64,000 nucleotides of DNA from Prosapia bicincta (GCA_036971475.1 JBAIZL010000002.1:355633082-355697081), one strand, 5' to 3'; shown: positions 11,816 through 24,774, counted from the first letter of the stretch. Program-made: numbers and translations. Notes: generated from the sequence alone by a model not told the origin.

Positions 11816-12171
11816 AGGTCAGTAAGATTTAATGCATGCCTATTTTGAAATGACTTTTTTTACGCCCGCTTCCCCCCTGTAACATAATAGCTCTAGGATC
11901 TAGGCTATGCAATGAGAACACAACATACCGTATGGGGAAGTTTTTGAAAAATACTTTTAAATTTAGCTAAAATTTAAAATGATAAAATTACCCGTTGTAT
12001 AAATATGACTATAAAATACACAGAAATGAAATTTAGATTTAAAAATTGTAAACAAATGAAAAGTGTATCCATTTCTAATTTCTAAGCAATATATTCCATC
12101 AGTCGGAGCGGTTATACTCGATTGTGATTAATTAACCCTAAACCCCCTAAACCCCCTAACACTTAAACTCA

Positions 12172-12197
12172 CACACCAAAATACATACACACACAAA

Positions 12198-12257
<60 letters not shown>
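12172..12257. repeat. (CA)n microsatellite with a CT-rich edge
   Basis: A pure CA run at 12,209-12,257, preceded by a short TC run. Immediately downstream begins a GC-richer segment with the GACCTCGGT motif (12,260-12,360). Confidence 0.95.
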
Positions 12258-12260
<3 letters not shown>

Positions 12261-12360
12261 TTGTATGAGGACCTCGGTGTACCGGGGTTAAACACTATCC
12301 GGCCAACCGAGGACTCCGTAATTTTCCGAAACCGTCCAACGAGGTCTCGCCTAATTATAC
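12258..12360. repeat. GACCTCGGT-motif repeat next to (CA)n
   Basis: This segment reads AGGACCTCGGTGTACCGG and later CCAACCGAGGACTCCG, an inverted use of the same motif. A related segment, also beside a (CA)n tract, lies at 43,495-43,595, and the 300-bp tandem repeats at 13.3-17.6 kb contain GACCTCGGTTG and GTCCTCGCTAGGCC. It is probably a diverged member or end of the same repeat family. Confidence 0.6.
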
Positions 12361-13329
12361 CTAAACAATTCAAATATTTCGAAAATAAATTATGGCGATG
12401 TATTATATTTTAAATTCTGAATCGAATGGTATAATTTTTTTATTTCGGAAATGAATTTTAAAAAGTAGATTTTTCTGCACGCAAGCGAGGTCTTGTCGTT
12501 TTAGAACCTACTACTGAGGCCTAAGCTGCACTATTTATATAAAAGCAAATCGAGGTCTAATGAAATGTTTGATATTTACTACTGAAGTCTTTTTTCTAAT
12601 AAATTTGTAAAAGATTGTTTGTGTTCATGAAATCTTTATATAATTGTAATGTTAATGAATTATTTTTGAATTAATAAAATTCGGTAGTAAAACTAGAATT
12701 TGTTTTTAAAACAAGACTGTTTTACAACACATGTAATGTGAAAGGTACTTTATTAAATGGATTAACCTATACTCTTCTTTGCGAAACTAACAGGATAATT
12801 AGAGTTTGGATTTTATGTAATTATATAAAATGCTCTTGAATATACAAATATTTTAAAATATACATAAGTATTCGATCACTTTAAATGTTTACATTTTTAA
12901 GCCTAATAAAAGTTATATAATAACGATTTTTAAATTGGTTTCATATTTTATTTAACGGTGTCGTATCCGTGATAGAAATATACTGTAAAATATTTTATTA
13001 TAATACAATATAATTTTTAATATTAAAAAATAGATATTGTAATTAATATTAGCCTATTAGCATGTTTCAATAAATTGGGAATCTTGGCTTAAGTTTTTTG
13101 AATTTAAAAATTCCTAATTAATGTTGGCATATAAATTCAAGTATTTTATTTCTTTTTACTGTTAATTTAAATAGTAGTAAATAGTACACATTAAACTTTA
13201 AAACTTGACTAAATTTAAATATGTTTAAAGCGCTACTTTTACTCCCGTAAAAATTGTTTTAAATAATTTTGCAGTTTTTTATAGTATGTAACAGATTTAA
13301 TAAAAAAAGCATTATAAATCTTTCTGTTT

Positions 13330-13525
13330 GTACAATTTAAATAAAGACCTCTGTTGACCGGATAATGAACTACCTAGACCTCGGTTGTATGTTAACAAAA
13401 TGTTGAGTCCTCGCTAGGCCGTTGCTGTACCGCACACATTTTAGAAATATGAAACACATTTAGAAAATATAAGACGTTACAACTAATATTAAAATAATAT
13501 TTCACAGCATTATTTGCAGGCTATT
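13330..13525 (+). repeat. Isolated unit of the 300-bp repeat family
   Basis: It matches the array at 16.2-17.6 kb, with the same landmarks in order: TGTACAATTTAAA, AAAGACCTCTGTTGACCGG, ACCTCGGTTGTATG, TCCTCGCTAGGCCGTTGC and GAAACACATTTAGAAAAT. Confidence 0.85.
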
Positions 13526-14029
13526 TTATATACTCCATTGGTTCTAATATGTGTTTTGTTTTCGTTATATAACTTTACTGGCATTTATTTAAAACATAAC
13601 ACGCAAACTTCATATTATATTAGTTTAAATCTAAATTACAGTACTTTGTTAACGATTGCCGTGTATTAATAAATTAGACAACGGTTAGTATGTGAAATTG
13701 ATTTAGGATTTAAGAGCTTTTGTTGAAATAGGATTTTTAAATGCTGATATCTTGTAGCGAAATCTTGTACTTTTAATGCCGAATATGGAGGTTTATACAT
13801 TTATACCAATGGGTCCTGACGAAATGACAATTACCGGTTACAAATACAAATGTCTTTTTTCATACAATAACAATCCGTTCTATGTATCTATACTATTTCC
13901 GGGGATATATCCGCATATTACAAGAGCATTTTTCTTATATAGATAAGTTACTGTTACCTATATTCTTTCGATGTCATACACGTCGTCCCTAGTACTGTTC
14001 ATTAAAACCCTATAATATTATAGCACTTT

Positions 14030-15790
14030 GAGAACAAGGTAGTTATTTAATCAAAGTGGTTTAGGAAACGCACTGTTCACTAAACAATTCACTTTATATT
14101 AACACTAATCGTTAGTTCACTTGTTAGACACGGACCTGGAAGGCACATTTTCACAAATAACTCTAACTAACCTGTTCTTGTCTCAACTGCTACTAAAAAT
14201 ATTTTTGGCTTACGGAAAACCCCATGTTCAACCTTACTGTAATCTTTACCTGTATTCTCTGCCTTTGTCATGTACAAGAAACCTCCCTCTCTTGTACATC
14301 ATAAATTATTTGAAGAAATATATTCCAGGCCTTGTTTCGCTTTACATACCTTAAACCTACTATTCTAAATTCCAATTATTTAATTTTAACATCTATCACA
14401 ATGCTGATGTTTTTATTAATGGCTGTGTCGACACTACACTAGATTACAAAACAAAATTTTCATTTTTGAGCTCCTATTTTGGAAACATATATTTTAGTAT
14501 TTCTTTACTTTTATATAGTCTTGAATATATTATATAGACTACTTGTAAACTTTGCTAGTACAAGTTTTATAACGATGGAATCCTGAATATACTCAATATT
14601 TCAATCCTGAAATATTAAAATTTATTTCAGAGTTTATAAGGTCAACAAAAATAAGTTTTATGTTGAAAGTAGTAGACCTATTGCTGTTTGTAGTTTGATT
14701 ATTACATGTATTGCATATTGTTCACATTAAAAGCAATACGTCTCCTGCAATAGCTTAAAGTTTAACTACCATTACTCATTATGCATCTAAAGTTCAAATG
14801 TCATTAGAAGTTTGTTTAAGATCTGAATCAAATACCGCTTAATGGATTATATCGAATCGTTTTTATTTTGTACAGATTAAAATTATTTTATTTTATAGGC
14901 ATGTAGAAAAATTAATTTGATGCTAATAATAATTAGGTAAACTAAAAAATATTGTGAAAACTATTTAAAAAGCTATATGAATTATTTTAGACTTTTAAAG
15001 TTAATGATCAAAATTAATTAATTATCAGCTTGATTATAAGACACCTTGTGTTAAACATATTAAAATTGTAAATTAAATGATTACCACTATAAATGTAATT
15101 TTGTGTCAAATGTGAATTTTATTTTTTTTTTAAATGTTCAGTTTGATAAACCTAGATATATGTTACTCATAAGTTACTGTACATTATTATAAGCATTAGA
15201 CTAGATATTACACATTATTGAGCTATTTATTTTTAAAATATTAAGTCACTGCTAATCATTCAAGTTAGAGTTTTAGATTGTGAGTTTAATGTCTTTAGGT
15301 TAGGCTACACTAAATCAATAACATTTCGTTTAGCTACAGTTTTATGAATAAACCATCGTAGTAGTTTAGTAACTAGAGGAATTCGACGAGCGAGCTGTTC
15401 AAGTTTCACGACTCAAACATTTTGAATAGGGCCTATATTTCATTATCATCAGATTGAACCGCATATTCGACATAAATTGTCGTACCGAATGTATCCAGGG
15501 CGTCGTGAAGAAGTAACTTACATTGATAACCAAAGTTCTATTTTAGTTTAAGGAACGATTTTAAGTACCAAAATATTATAATGCACTGATACACAGTGAT
15601 CCTTTGTTACTAACTGGGGATACGTTCCCAGAACTTACCGCAACTAGAGAATCCGCGAATGCTGAAACCAACTGTACATGGAAAGGGGATAGCTACGTTC
15701 CACATCTAAAATTTTAACATCGATTACAGCTATACTGTACTTCCGTCTGTAATCTTCCGTCAAATCGTGGTTCGCTCTTTTTCAAATGAT
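14030..15790 (+). repeat. Dispersed repeat block, copy 1
   Basis: Segments at 14,038-14,360 and 15,470-15,790 match 17,585-18,250 in the same order; 14,360-15,460 is extra in this copy. The end at 15,594-15,790 is Tigger-like: GGGGATACGTTCCCAGAACT, then ACCGC and CCGCGAATGCTGAAACC, close to the ends of pogo/Tigger elements. No coding frame is kept here. Confidence 0.7.
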
Positions 15791-15859
15791 TGTCGACATC
15801 TTCACGGTTAATTTCACCGTTAGGCTTTCAGTGTGTGGTCAACCTTATTTAGATCCTGT

Positions 15860-16060
15860 ACTATTTTTGGTTTACAAAAGAAACAGATGTTGGCCACTGC
15901 TTCTACACTGTGCCTGGGTTGCTTTGTCTTCGCCAAGTGCAAACCGTTTGTTTGGGAAATTCTGCAAAGGCTCTCAATACATATCTCACACGCTATACTT
16001 GGCTATTCTTATTTACAATTACATATTTTTCGCACAAAGGGGAACATCGCGGTGAATCTT
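15860..16060 (+). repeat. Dispersed repeat shared with 40.5 kb
   Basis: It matches 40,508-40,680 directly, with shared runs such as ACTATTTTTGGTTTACAA, CAGATGTTGGCCAC and GGGTTGCTTTGTCTTCGCCA. Overlapping short open frames here are not conserved between the copies. Confidence 0.8.
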
Positions 16061-16209
16061 TGTATCTTTTGAACTATAAAAGATATAATTACAAAAAATG
16101 GTTTTTAAACTCACGAAAATGGACACGGTCTAACTGGGCCCACGTTCAAATTACCCCAGGCGGACTACCGTCAAACCTCAAAGAATCGGGGTTGAATTGG
16201 GCCCCTCTC

Positions 16210-17570
16210 CTATTGGATTCCTCGCTAGGCCGTTGCTGTACCGCACACATTTTATCAATAAGAAACACATTTAAAAAATATAAGAGATAGCAACTACTAT
16301 TAAAATAATGTTTTACAGCATCCTTTGAAGAACTATTTTATGTTCTCCATTAAGTCTATTATATATTTATATGTTCATTGTATAATTGTACATAGTTTTT
16401 TTATAGTATATAACCAATATCATAAGGAAGGTTAAAAATCTTTATGTTTGTACAATTTAAACAAAGACCTCTGTTGACCGAAAAATGAGCTACCTAAGAC
16501 CTCGGTTGTATGTTAAGAAAATGTCGAGTCCTCGCTAGGCCGTTGCTGTACCTCACACATTTTAGAAATATGAAACCCGTTTAGAAAATTTAAGACGTTA
16601 CAACTAATATTAAAATAATGTTTTACAGCATCATTTGAAGAACTATTTTATGTTCTCCATTAAGTCTATTATATATTTATATGTTCATTATATAATTGTA
16701 CATAGTTTTTTTATAGTATATAACCAATATCATAAGGAAGGTTAAAAATCTTTCTATTTGTACAATATAAACAAAGACCTCTGTTGACCGGAAAATGAGC
16801 TACCTAAGACCTCGGTTGTATGTTAAGAAAATGTCGAGTCTTCGCTAGGCCGTTGCTGTACCTCACACATTTTATAAATATGAAACACGTTTAGAAAATT
16901 TAAGAGGTAACAACTACTATTAAAATAATGTTTCACAGCATCATTTGAAGAACTATTTTGTGTACGATTTCATAAGAATGGTAAAAAATCTTTCTGTTTG
17001 TACAATTTAAACAAAGACCTCTGTTGACCGGAAAATGAGCTAGCTAAGACCTCGGTTGTATGTTAAGAAAATGTCGAGTCCTCGCTAGGCCGTTGCTGTA
17101 CCTCACACATTTTAGAAATATGAAACCCGTTTAGAAAATTTAAGACGTTACAACTAATATTAAAATAATGTTTTACAGCATCATTTGAAGAACTATTTTA
17201 TGTTCTCCATTAAGTCTATTATATATTTATATGTTCATTATATAATTGTACATAGATGTTTATAGTATATAACCAATATCATAAGGAAGGTTAAAAATCT
17301 TTCTGTTTGTACAATATAAACAAAGACCTCTGTTGACCGGATAATGAACTACCTAAGACCTCGGTTGTGAGTTAACAAAATGTTGAGTCTTCTCTAGGCC
17401 GTTGCTGTACCTCACACATTTATAGAAATATGAAACACATTTGGAAAATTTAAGACGTTACAACTACTATTAAAATAAAGTTTCAAAGCATCATTTGAAG
17501 AACTATTTTGTGTACGATTTCATAAGAATGGTTAAAAATCTTTTTGTTAGGACTGCCTAGAATCTCGGTT
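16210..17570 (+). repeat. Tandem array of about 300-bp units
   Basis: At least five units begin with TCGCTAGGCCGTTGCTGTAC (16,222; 16,531; 16,842; 17,081) or a CTCTAGGCC variant (17,393). Each contains GAAACAC or GAAACCC, AATTTAAGACGTTAC, a block ending ATAAGGAAGGTTAAAAATC, and AAAGACCTCTGTTGACCG. Some units lack an internal 70-bp block, so spacing alternates between about 310 and 240 bp. This is a local satellite; an isolated unit is at 13.33 kb. Confidence 0.9.
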
Positions 17571-17584
17571 GGAGAGGTAGTTGA

Positions 17585-18040
17585 AAAAAGGTAGTTATTT
17601 GATCAAGGTGGTTTGGGATACGAACTGTTCACAAAAAACAATCTTTTTTTAGATTCACACTAATTGTTAGATTAGTAATTAGACACTAGACGGCAAGGCA
17701 CGTTCTCACAACTAACTCTTTTTAACTGACTTGTATTCGTTAACATTCTCAACACTTACTAAAAATAATTTTGGCTAACGGAAAGAGCCTATTTAAAATC
17801 TCTACCTGGATTCTCTGTCTTTTGTCATGTACAAGAAATAACCCTCTCTTATATTAATTAAATTATTTGAGCAAATACATTCAAGGCTTTAATTCTCTTC
17901 ACATACCTTAAATTCCATATAAATTGTCGTTGTGAATGTATCCTACTAACATCATGACGAATACACCTACATTGATCACCAAATTTTTAATTTGGTTTAG
18001 GGAACGATTCTAAATATAAAAAGAATATAATGCATCGATA
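17585..18040 (+). repeat. Dispersed repeat block, copy 2
   Basis: It matches 14,038-14,360 and 15,470-15,590 directly (TAGTTATTTGATCAAGGTGG, ACTGTTCAC, GACACTAGACGGCAAGGCAC). It leads straight into the Tigger-like end at 18,044. Confidence 0.75.
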
Positions 18041-18043
18041 TAC

Positions 18044-18480
18044 AAGCATGCCTCGTTATTCATGGGGCATACTTTCTCCGGACTTACCGCAAATAGTGAA
18101 ACCGTGAATACTGAAATCAACTGTATATGGAAAGGAAAAGATTCCGTTCCACATTAAAAATTTTAACAATAATTACAGCTACACTGTACTTCCGTCTGTT
18201 TTCTTCCTTCAAATTTGGTTCGCCCTTTTTAAAAGATTTTTGACACCGTCATTGTTATTGTCTTAAAATCCTACACCGTTAAGTCATGTCTTATTGAGAT
18301 AATATTAGTTCGTAAGCACCACAGCACAGCAGAACAATCATATTATCTTTTGCGGCATTAAACCCCCAACATATTTCTCCTCCTTAGATAAGAAAGTTAG
18401 TGAATGCATTATTTTACAAAACAGTCCGGTCTCATCCGTGTTAAAAACTTGATCAACGGAAAGCATTATAAAAATATATT
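18044..18480 (-). pseudogene. pogo/Tigger-like element end with transposase fragment
   Basis: The terminus reads CAAGCATGCCTCGTTATTCA and then ACCGCAAATAGTGAAACCG, preceded by TA; this resembles Tigger ends. On the minus strand from about 18,470, the frame reads LSVDQVFNTDETGLFCKIMH and then FLSKEEKYVGGLMPQKI. That is the start of the pogo/Tigger DDE_1 transposase domain, with the first catalytic Asp in TDETGLF. The Lys/Glu stretch SKEEK is also typical. Stops follow, and only the first catalytic region is seen. The second half of this fragment recurs at 35,580-35,980. Confidence 0.75.
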
Positions 18481-18484
18481 GTGT

Positions 18485-20220
18485 TTAATAATTAACACTT
18501 GAGTTACTTTCAATTTCTACATTATAAAGCGATAAAACTGGATTAATTTCTAAAATAGTATTTAAAATGTCACACATCTCAAAAAAAATCTCTTCCATGT
18601 AAATACTGTAGATGAATAATTTATTCGTTTATTATTTAATACTGTAGTGCTACTAAAGTAAAAAAATTCATATTTATCTATAAGATCAAAATACTACGGT
18701 CGTAATTTATGTTACAAATAACTTCATTGTTAAAAATGAGTGAAATATTATGAAGTTAGTAGTCTATCGTTTAATTTATTTTTTGTGAACATTTACACAA
18801 ACGTAGGTTGAATAAATGACTGTGTTATAATATAAAATTTGTTGAACATAATAACGAATCGTGTATTACCGGTAATTTTAACAATCCTTTCTACTCTAAC
18901 ACTCAATATTGAGTGTTATTCTTCATGTAATTCTTGATGATATTTTTATAACTTCGGATATATTATTTTTTGTAAAAGTTATAACTTAAAATATGTTTGT
19001 TTATTATCTAATTTGGTTTACTTTAGATATGCTTATGCCGGATGATGGAAGCAATTAATTTTCCGAAAGCTCTCCATATAATAGTAAATTTAGATGCTTA
19101 TGTACTTCTCTCAACAATAAACCGCATTTTCTTTTATCCAATCTTATACGGCTACAATTGTATATATGTATTAACTGAAAACTATTTTTAAACATTAAAT
19201 ATACAATGTAATTTCACTATGTAGTTCCAGTTTTGTAAAAGGGAGCCAATCCCGTAAGACATTCTGTCACGCAGTCGGGCGTGTCTTTGCCCATTGCAGT
19301 AAACTAGTCATGCCCAAAATGGTCGATGGTATAAAACCTTTTATAATAACAAGGGAAGATGACATCCTACTAATGAAATTCTACCGCCGAGTCCTTGGGA
19401 CAAGTTACTGAAGAACGTGTTAAGTAAATTATCACAAAGGCCCTGCAGCTTGTATACAAAAAGTTTTGTTTAAAACTTCATACTTATTTAATCATAGTGT
19501 AATTAAACTTTAGCTTAATTAATATTCATTTCATTATTGTAAGGGTATAAGACTTATCAGTTCATACAACATGCTATCTTTTTACGAAGTAAGGATTAGA
19601 GAAGATGAATGTATAAAGGAAAAGTCTTCAAAAAGAAGGTGTATCTATTGATGAAGCAAAAATAATTCTGGAAAGAAGTTTGAAAGAAAAAAAATAAGAT
19701 AGCAGTTTGGAGTTGTTGGTAAAGAAGGTGAATATCCTAAAAAATGGAAAATTGTGCCTTTACAAAGACGTAACACATAAAGACGTAAAAAACGATTTTC
19801 TCACAGTAAAAGAAATATAAATTATGCTCAACATTGTAAACAAACTGTACTTTAAAATACGGGGATATTAAAAATGTAATTTAACGAGCTTCAGCTCTAA
19901 ACCTTTGATAAATTTTATAATTTAATGTTCTCTGCCTACACCATAATGGGAGAGCGAACCCGCAACAGGAAATTAGTAAGAAAGAGGTTTGTTGAATGAG
20001 ATTAAAAACCTTATCTGAAACGTAAGGCATACTGAAATAAGAAATACTGCTGAAATAACAATAAAAATAATAACAGTTTGAATTTTAGCATTATCATCAA
20101 CCATATATAGATACATATTATTACACATTATTACACATACAGATATGGTAATACACAACTTTTAGGCACATCCCTATTCACATAACGTCGCAGTTTTTAT
20201 TACTTTTCTGTATACATAAA
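18485..20220. other. AT-rich stretch without a recognised gene
   Basis: No long open frame. A short GC-richer patch at 19,230-19,420 has a TATAAAAC motif near 19,331 but no convincing exon after it. Part of 19,025-19,080 (GATGGAAGCAAT with TTTTCCGAAAG) resembles the reverse complement of about 35,300-35,360. Confidence 0.5.
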
Positions 20221-20224
20221 CATT

Positions 20225-20900
20225 AAGGTAGACTATTCCACTTTCTGATTTGGATTTTCTAAAATAAACTTAATACCATAAAATTAATTGCTGTTAACAA
20301 TGGATAAACACATCATTGATAGGCAATATTTCAAACAAAATATTCCTTCGTTTGAATGTATTCTTTTGGTTTAAACAATGTTTGTCCTCCTACAATAAAG
20401 GATACCCGTGTCAGCAGTATTTCTCACTTAGGTTCCATTTCAGATAAGGTATTTAATTAATCTCTTTAAGCAAACAGACACTAATTTGTTTTTGAAACCA
20501 ATTACTCTTTAGGTAAATAAATAAGGAAAGATAAATCAAGAACGGATAACTCTCTGAAATCAGAAGTCTATAAGCTGTCATGCAGTTCTTGTAATAGCCT
20601 AAGATGTACGTACTAGATATACTGTTTATTGGACAGGCTAGACGGACTTTTAAAAAACGTAAGTATTACCATGAGTAATATAGTTTTTACTGTAGGAATG
20701 GAAAATCTAACTATGTAAACCATATCTTAGAGTCAAATCATGCTTTATAATAACTTTAGTATTTTACATTTTGAGAGTAAAGGTTATTTACGCTATCAAA
20801 ATTTGAATTCACATACTGAAAATTATAAACGATTTCGATCAATATTTTGCAATATGAATTATTATGCTAGACGACTAGAAACTCTGTGAGGTTATCTAAA
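20225..20900 (+). repeat. Dispersed repeat shared with 35.48-36.66 kb
   Basis: It matches 35,480-35,577 and 36,060-36,660 in direct orientation; shared runs include CACTTTCTGATTTGGATTTT, GTCAGCAGTATTT, AGAAGTCTATAAGCTGTCAT and AACTATGTAAACCATATCTT. No coding frame is preserved. Confidence 0.8.
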
Positions 20901-22115
20901 GATAGGTTTCACTAATTGATGTGCTTTATGAAAATAGCAAAGATTAATTATTTTCTTATTTTCGTTATAATTCATCGTTTGTTGAATTACTAGATAATGT
21001 AAATGTTTAGTCTTTAAACAAGATCGAAGATTAAGCCTTTGTATAACACGAGAGAAACGCTTAGCAAATCAATTGAAGAACGAATCAAAACAGTTATCAG
21101 AAGTATCGATTATTTACGAAAAAAAATGTTACAGCAATTTTATTCACACCGGTAGACTTGTAGATTGTCTATTGGTTTGTATTTACTGGCTGATATAAAC
21201 ATAGATAGAGCGCTACGTGATGGTTACGTATTATTTTAGTGGTTTCTGTTTAGGATGGTTAATTTGTTTAAATGCCAAAAAGTGGAGAAGAAGATGTCTG
21301 GATTTGGAGACATCTTGCCGTTTCATGTAGACACATTACTGGGTACTACAGGGTGAGTAGTGATAATAGTGTTCCATTTGATAGAACAGTTTTGAAAAAA
21401 AGGCTTCCTTTCCGTCCAGTGCGGTGTTATATAAATACTCGGTTTCCGAATGTTAATTTGTTTGTTTTTCATTACACCGCTGATTAGAGAAGATGTTCGG
21501 AAATACTCCACCTACATAAAAAAAGGTATGTTAAAGAATTTATTATTGTAAAATTTTATAAAGTTGTTTTTTTGTCTAATTAATGTATAAGGGTTTGAAA
21601 CGAAAATTTCGATACGTAAAACTCTTATTTAAATAAAGTCATATTTAGAATCATTTTAAGAAACATAACAATGTATATGACGGCTGATCAGTAGGAAAAA
21701 TTTATTTTCAAAAAATGGAGATTTACTATCGCAAAAAATAATAAATAAATATAACTCACATAGTATTATTATTTGACGTGATTAAAGCAATTTTTAAAAC
21801 GAAAATATTTTTTCTAAACAAAATAATTAAACATTTAACCTATTGCGAGATCAGAAAACACTTTTATAATCATTTGCGTGATTATGTCTGTGAAACTGTC
21901 AAATAAAAATTAGGTTTATTCTTCTAATCCATTTAAAATATCTGTGACTTCTTAGGAATATTTCATATACTACAGCCAAATAGAATATCTCAGTGGCAAG
22001 AAATGGTTGGGTAGGTTTCTGTAACACATTTGCAAAAGCACATTTAACTTTACGGGTGTGGGAACTTGATGGCATGCAATATTTTATTTCAAAAAAAACA
22101 GAGTTTCTCTTGGTG
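20900..22115. other. Unassigned stretch
   Basis: AT-rich. A 71-codon open frame at 21,272 has ACAGG|GTGAGT in it, a good 5' splice signal, so a small first exon (start MPKSGEEDVWIWRH) is conceivable but unsupported. Confidence 0.3.
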
Positions 22116-22119
22116 ATTT

Positions 22120-22570
22120 TAAAGTACTGACACCAGATGGCTTGGCTTACACCATAGAAAATGTTTTATGGCACCCCACGAAAGCCTTGCGGCAACTACA
22201 AGTCTTCCGGGGCAACGAATTCTAAGGGTGCAGTTTAACATGGTGAAAGATCTTTCAAGGACATTGGAAGCAATGAGATAGTTAAAAATTGCGCGAAATA
22301 GCAGGAAACGTGATTGGCTCTTGGAAATGGTGACGCTACGACCGATTGGTTGAACACTCAAGGGGGATACATAAGATTATTTCCATGTACGTATAAAAAC
22401 TAAAGTCACGGGGATACGAACGCACTTTCAACTCTTCAAGGAACGCATCGTCAGGAGACGCAGTCCGTTATGGTGCATCGAATCGATCCGATCGAAGACA
22501 GGAGGATTCCGAACCACTTCTTACGATAACAATAGCCCTACATCTGGAATAATATCAGTAAGGACAAGGT
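22120..22570 (+). promoter_or_regulatory. Candidate promoter and first exon
   Basis: This segment is clearly richer in G and C than its surroundings. It contains two ATTGG (reverse CCAAT) motifs near 22,312 and 22,343, then a TATAAAAAC box at about 22,392, an ACTTTCAACTC initiator-like stretch about 30 bp later, a short upstream frame starting MVHRIDPIEDRR at about 22,471, and a splice-donor-like AAG|GTAAAT at about 22,568. It points toward the recombinase gene exons 6 kb downstream, but no linking exon was found. The minus-strand 80-codon frame here is probably incidental. Confidence 0.35.
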
Positions 22571-22789
22571 AAATTCACTTCTGTAAGAATGAGTAGATTA
22601 TATCTTAATGTAGAAGCAAATATTTTAAATCAAAAGTCACTAGATTATTTTAAGTAAATTACAACTTGATTAAAATTTCTTTAAAGTTACTGACAGATCA
22701 CATAACAATTTATACTAATAAAATGCACTGTTGTTTTCGATTTTCTATACAAATATTTCATTAATCTTAATAAATAACATATACAATTC

Positions 22790-23826
22790 AAATTACACTA
22801 CTAGACAAGTCAAAATTTTGATCACAACTAACGTAGACATATCACAGATACATACTCAAACTCTTCCATACTTAAAAATATCAGAGGCACAATTTTAACA
22901 CTAAACAACTGCAATCGTTATAATACATACAATACCTAGGTACATCCAAAAGTATATACAAAAATGTTGAATTTCACTTATATTTTTCCTACTATAAAGT
23001 TTCATATGAAGATGGAAAATCATTTCATTCTATCATTTTATTCAATGAATTTCTTTATACACATATATACACACTACAATTTAGCAAAATTCCTCTTTTT
23101 ACAATCTATTTCCTTATGTAAAATATCTATAATATCCCAGTATATTTAATGTTCAGTAATAAATTTTTTATTGTGTTCACATATAAAGTAATAATATTTT
23201 TTTATCATATTTTATGATTTTTATGATCATTCATTCTCGTTTCTAAACGTCTACCAGTTTTTCCTGCATAACACATATCTCACTCTTTGCAATTAAATTA
23301 ACCCTATATAGAATTAGAATTATATTTAATAGTTTATTAATCTCATTATTATATTGATAACTGATGTCAGTTTCTTCCGCACACACGGACATTCACCCTT
23401 ACGACCACAGAGAATTAGGACAGACCGAGACCGACCGTATTTCCTCTCCATTGGTCATTTAGTGGTACCTTCTAACAAAACTCTAACTTTTTAAATTGTA
23501 ATTTTAACTAAAAATAGTTAGTAAATATTGATTCTACTTAGAATTACAAGAAAAATGATATTAAACAACCCATTTTTACTTTAGTAGTTATTAGTCACAT
23601 TGACGTATTACATTGCCAATACAGTAACACAATTTTATTTCATGTTATCACCTCATGTACAGTGACAATAAATTTTACATTGTTTGGTATCAATTTTCTC
23701 GTTAATGATGTGCAGAGTTGATTGATGCTAAACCTTCTGAGGCGTGTTATCAAATTAAAAAAAATATAGTTTGATCAAGAAAGCACCACTAAATGACTAA
23801 TAAACAGAGCGCCGGAAGAAATGCGG
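22790..23826 (-). repeat. Arm A of a 1-kb inverted repeat with GIY-YIG remnant
   Basis: The reverse complement recurs at 25,704-26,745. On the minus strand near 23,225-23,300 the sequence reads DMCYAGKTGRRLETRMNDHK after a broken CKE, the core of a GIY-YIG nuclease as in Penelope-like elements. Thus the arm is the 3' part of a PLE-type element. The inner end reads GCGCCGGAAG at 23,811. Confidence 0.75.
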
Positions 23827-23989
23827 CCCGTCCTAATCCGTCTTAGTGTGAGTGAGACTACCTGGCATTCAGGGGCACTAGCACTTTGCTACTACTATAT
23901 TTCAAATGGTATACTGGGATACGTAGAAACGATATCTAGAGAAGTTATAATGTGATGTTCTGGTACTGCTATATTTCTAATCTTATTTT

Positions 23990-24480
23990 TTAAATCTATA
24001 CTATTTTCCATACTACAAATGTAGACAAATCACGAATACATACTCAATCCCGTCCATACTTATTAATATCAGAGGCACAATTTTAACACTAAACAACTGC
24101 AATCGTTATAATACATACAATACCTAGGTACATCCAAAAGTATATACAAAAATGTTAAATTTCACTTCTATTTTTCTTACTAAAGTTTCATATGAAGATG
24201 GAAAGTCATTTCATTCTGTCATATTTTTCAATGAATTTCTTCCTAACTTTTTTATATACTACATTTCAGCAAAATTATTTTTTTGTACAATCTCTTTTCT
24301 TATGAAAAATATCTATTATGTCTCAGTGAATTTCATTTTCACTCATTAATATTTTTAATGTTTTCACAAATAAAGTTATAATAATTTTCATCATATTTTA
24401 TGATCATTCGTCCTCATTTCTAAAAGTCCTACATAACACATATCACACTCTTTGCAATTAAATTAACCTTATATAAAACA
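23990..24480 (-). repeat. Third, partial copy of the arm
   Basis: It matches 22,830-23,300 in direct orientation (CTAAACAACTGCAATCGTTA, CCTAGGTACATCCAAAAG), with a deletion in the GIY-YIG part, where only CATAACACATATCACACTCT and flanks remain. It lies in the spacer between the inverted arms. Confidence 0.8.
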
Positions 24481-24624
24481 CTTTTTTATTTGTAATTTTT
24501 TACAACTATTTTTGGTATACAATATCAAGAGTACAGTGGTACAATATGTTAAAAATATTGTAACGAACCCCAATACCACAAAAGTAATAAAAAATACCAA
24601 ATAAAACAAGTTATTTCAGATTAA

Positions 24625-24672
24625 ACTGTTATGTACGTTACGATTACCTTGTTATCATCATCAGAGGGTCTT
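24625..24672 (-). ncRNA. Hammerhead-ribozyme-like motif, degenerate
   Basis: On the minus strand CTGATGA is followed by GATAAC-AAG-GTAATC, a weakened stem II, then GTA in place of GAA and ACGTACAT. This appears to be the mutated partner of the copy at 24,775. Confidence 0.35.
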
Positions 24673-24774
24673 ATTGCAAAACTACATTCTAGCATACAAG
24701 AAGTTAGAAAATAGAATGTAACTAATCACTCTAGTTTGTAACTTCTTGTTTGCTAGATTGTAATTTTGTAATAG

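Noticed and set aside
11564..11848. His/Thr and Cys/Val open frames
   Set aside because: Pure (CA)n translation; the same applies at 43.5-43.9 and 54.9-55.1 kb.
12131..12162. Telomere-like CCCTAAACCCCCTAAAC
   Set aside because: Only two or three irregular units; insect telomeres usually use TTAGG and this does not match it.
21272..21487. 71-codon plus-strand frame with a donor-like GTGAGT
   Set aside because: No homology, no acceptor partner, and an antisense frame of similar length; could be chance.
22119..22361. Minus-strand 80-codon frame and a resemblance to histone H3 near 22,170
   Set aside because: Only short matches such as PRK and ALR; no alignment holds over ten residues.
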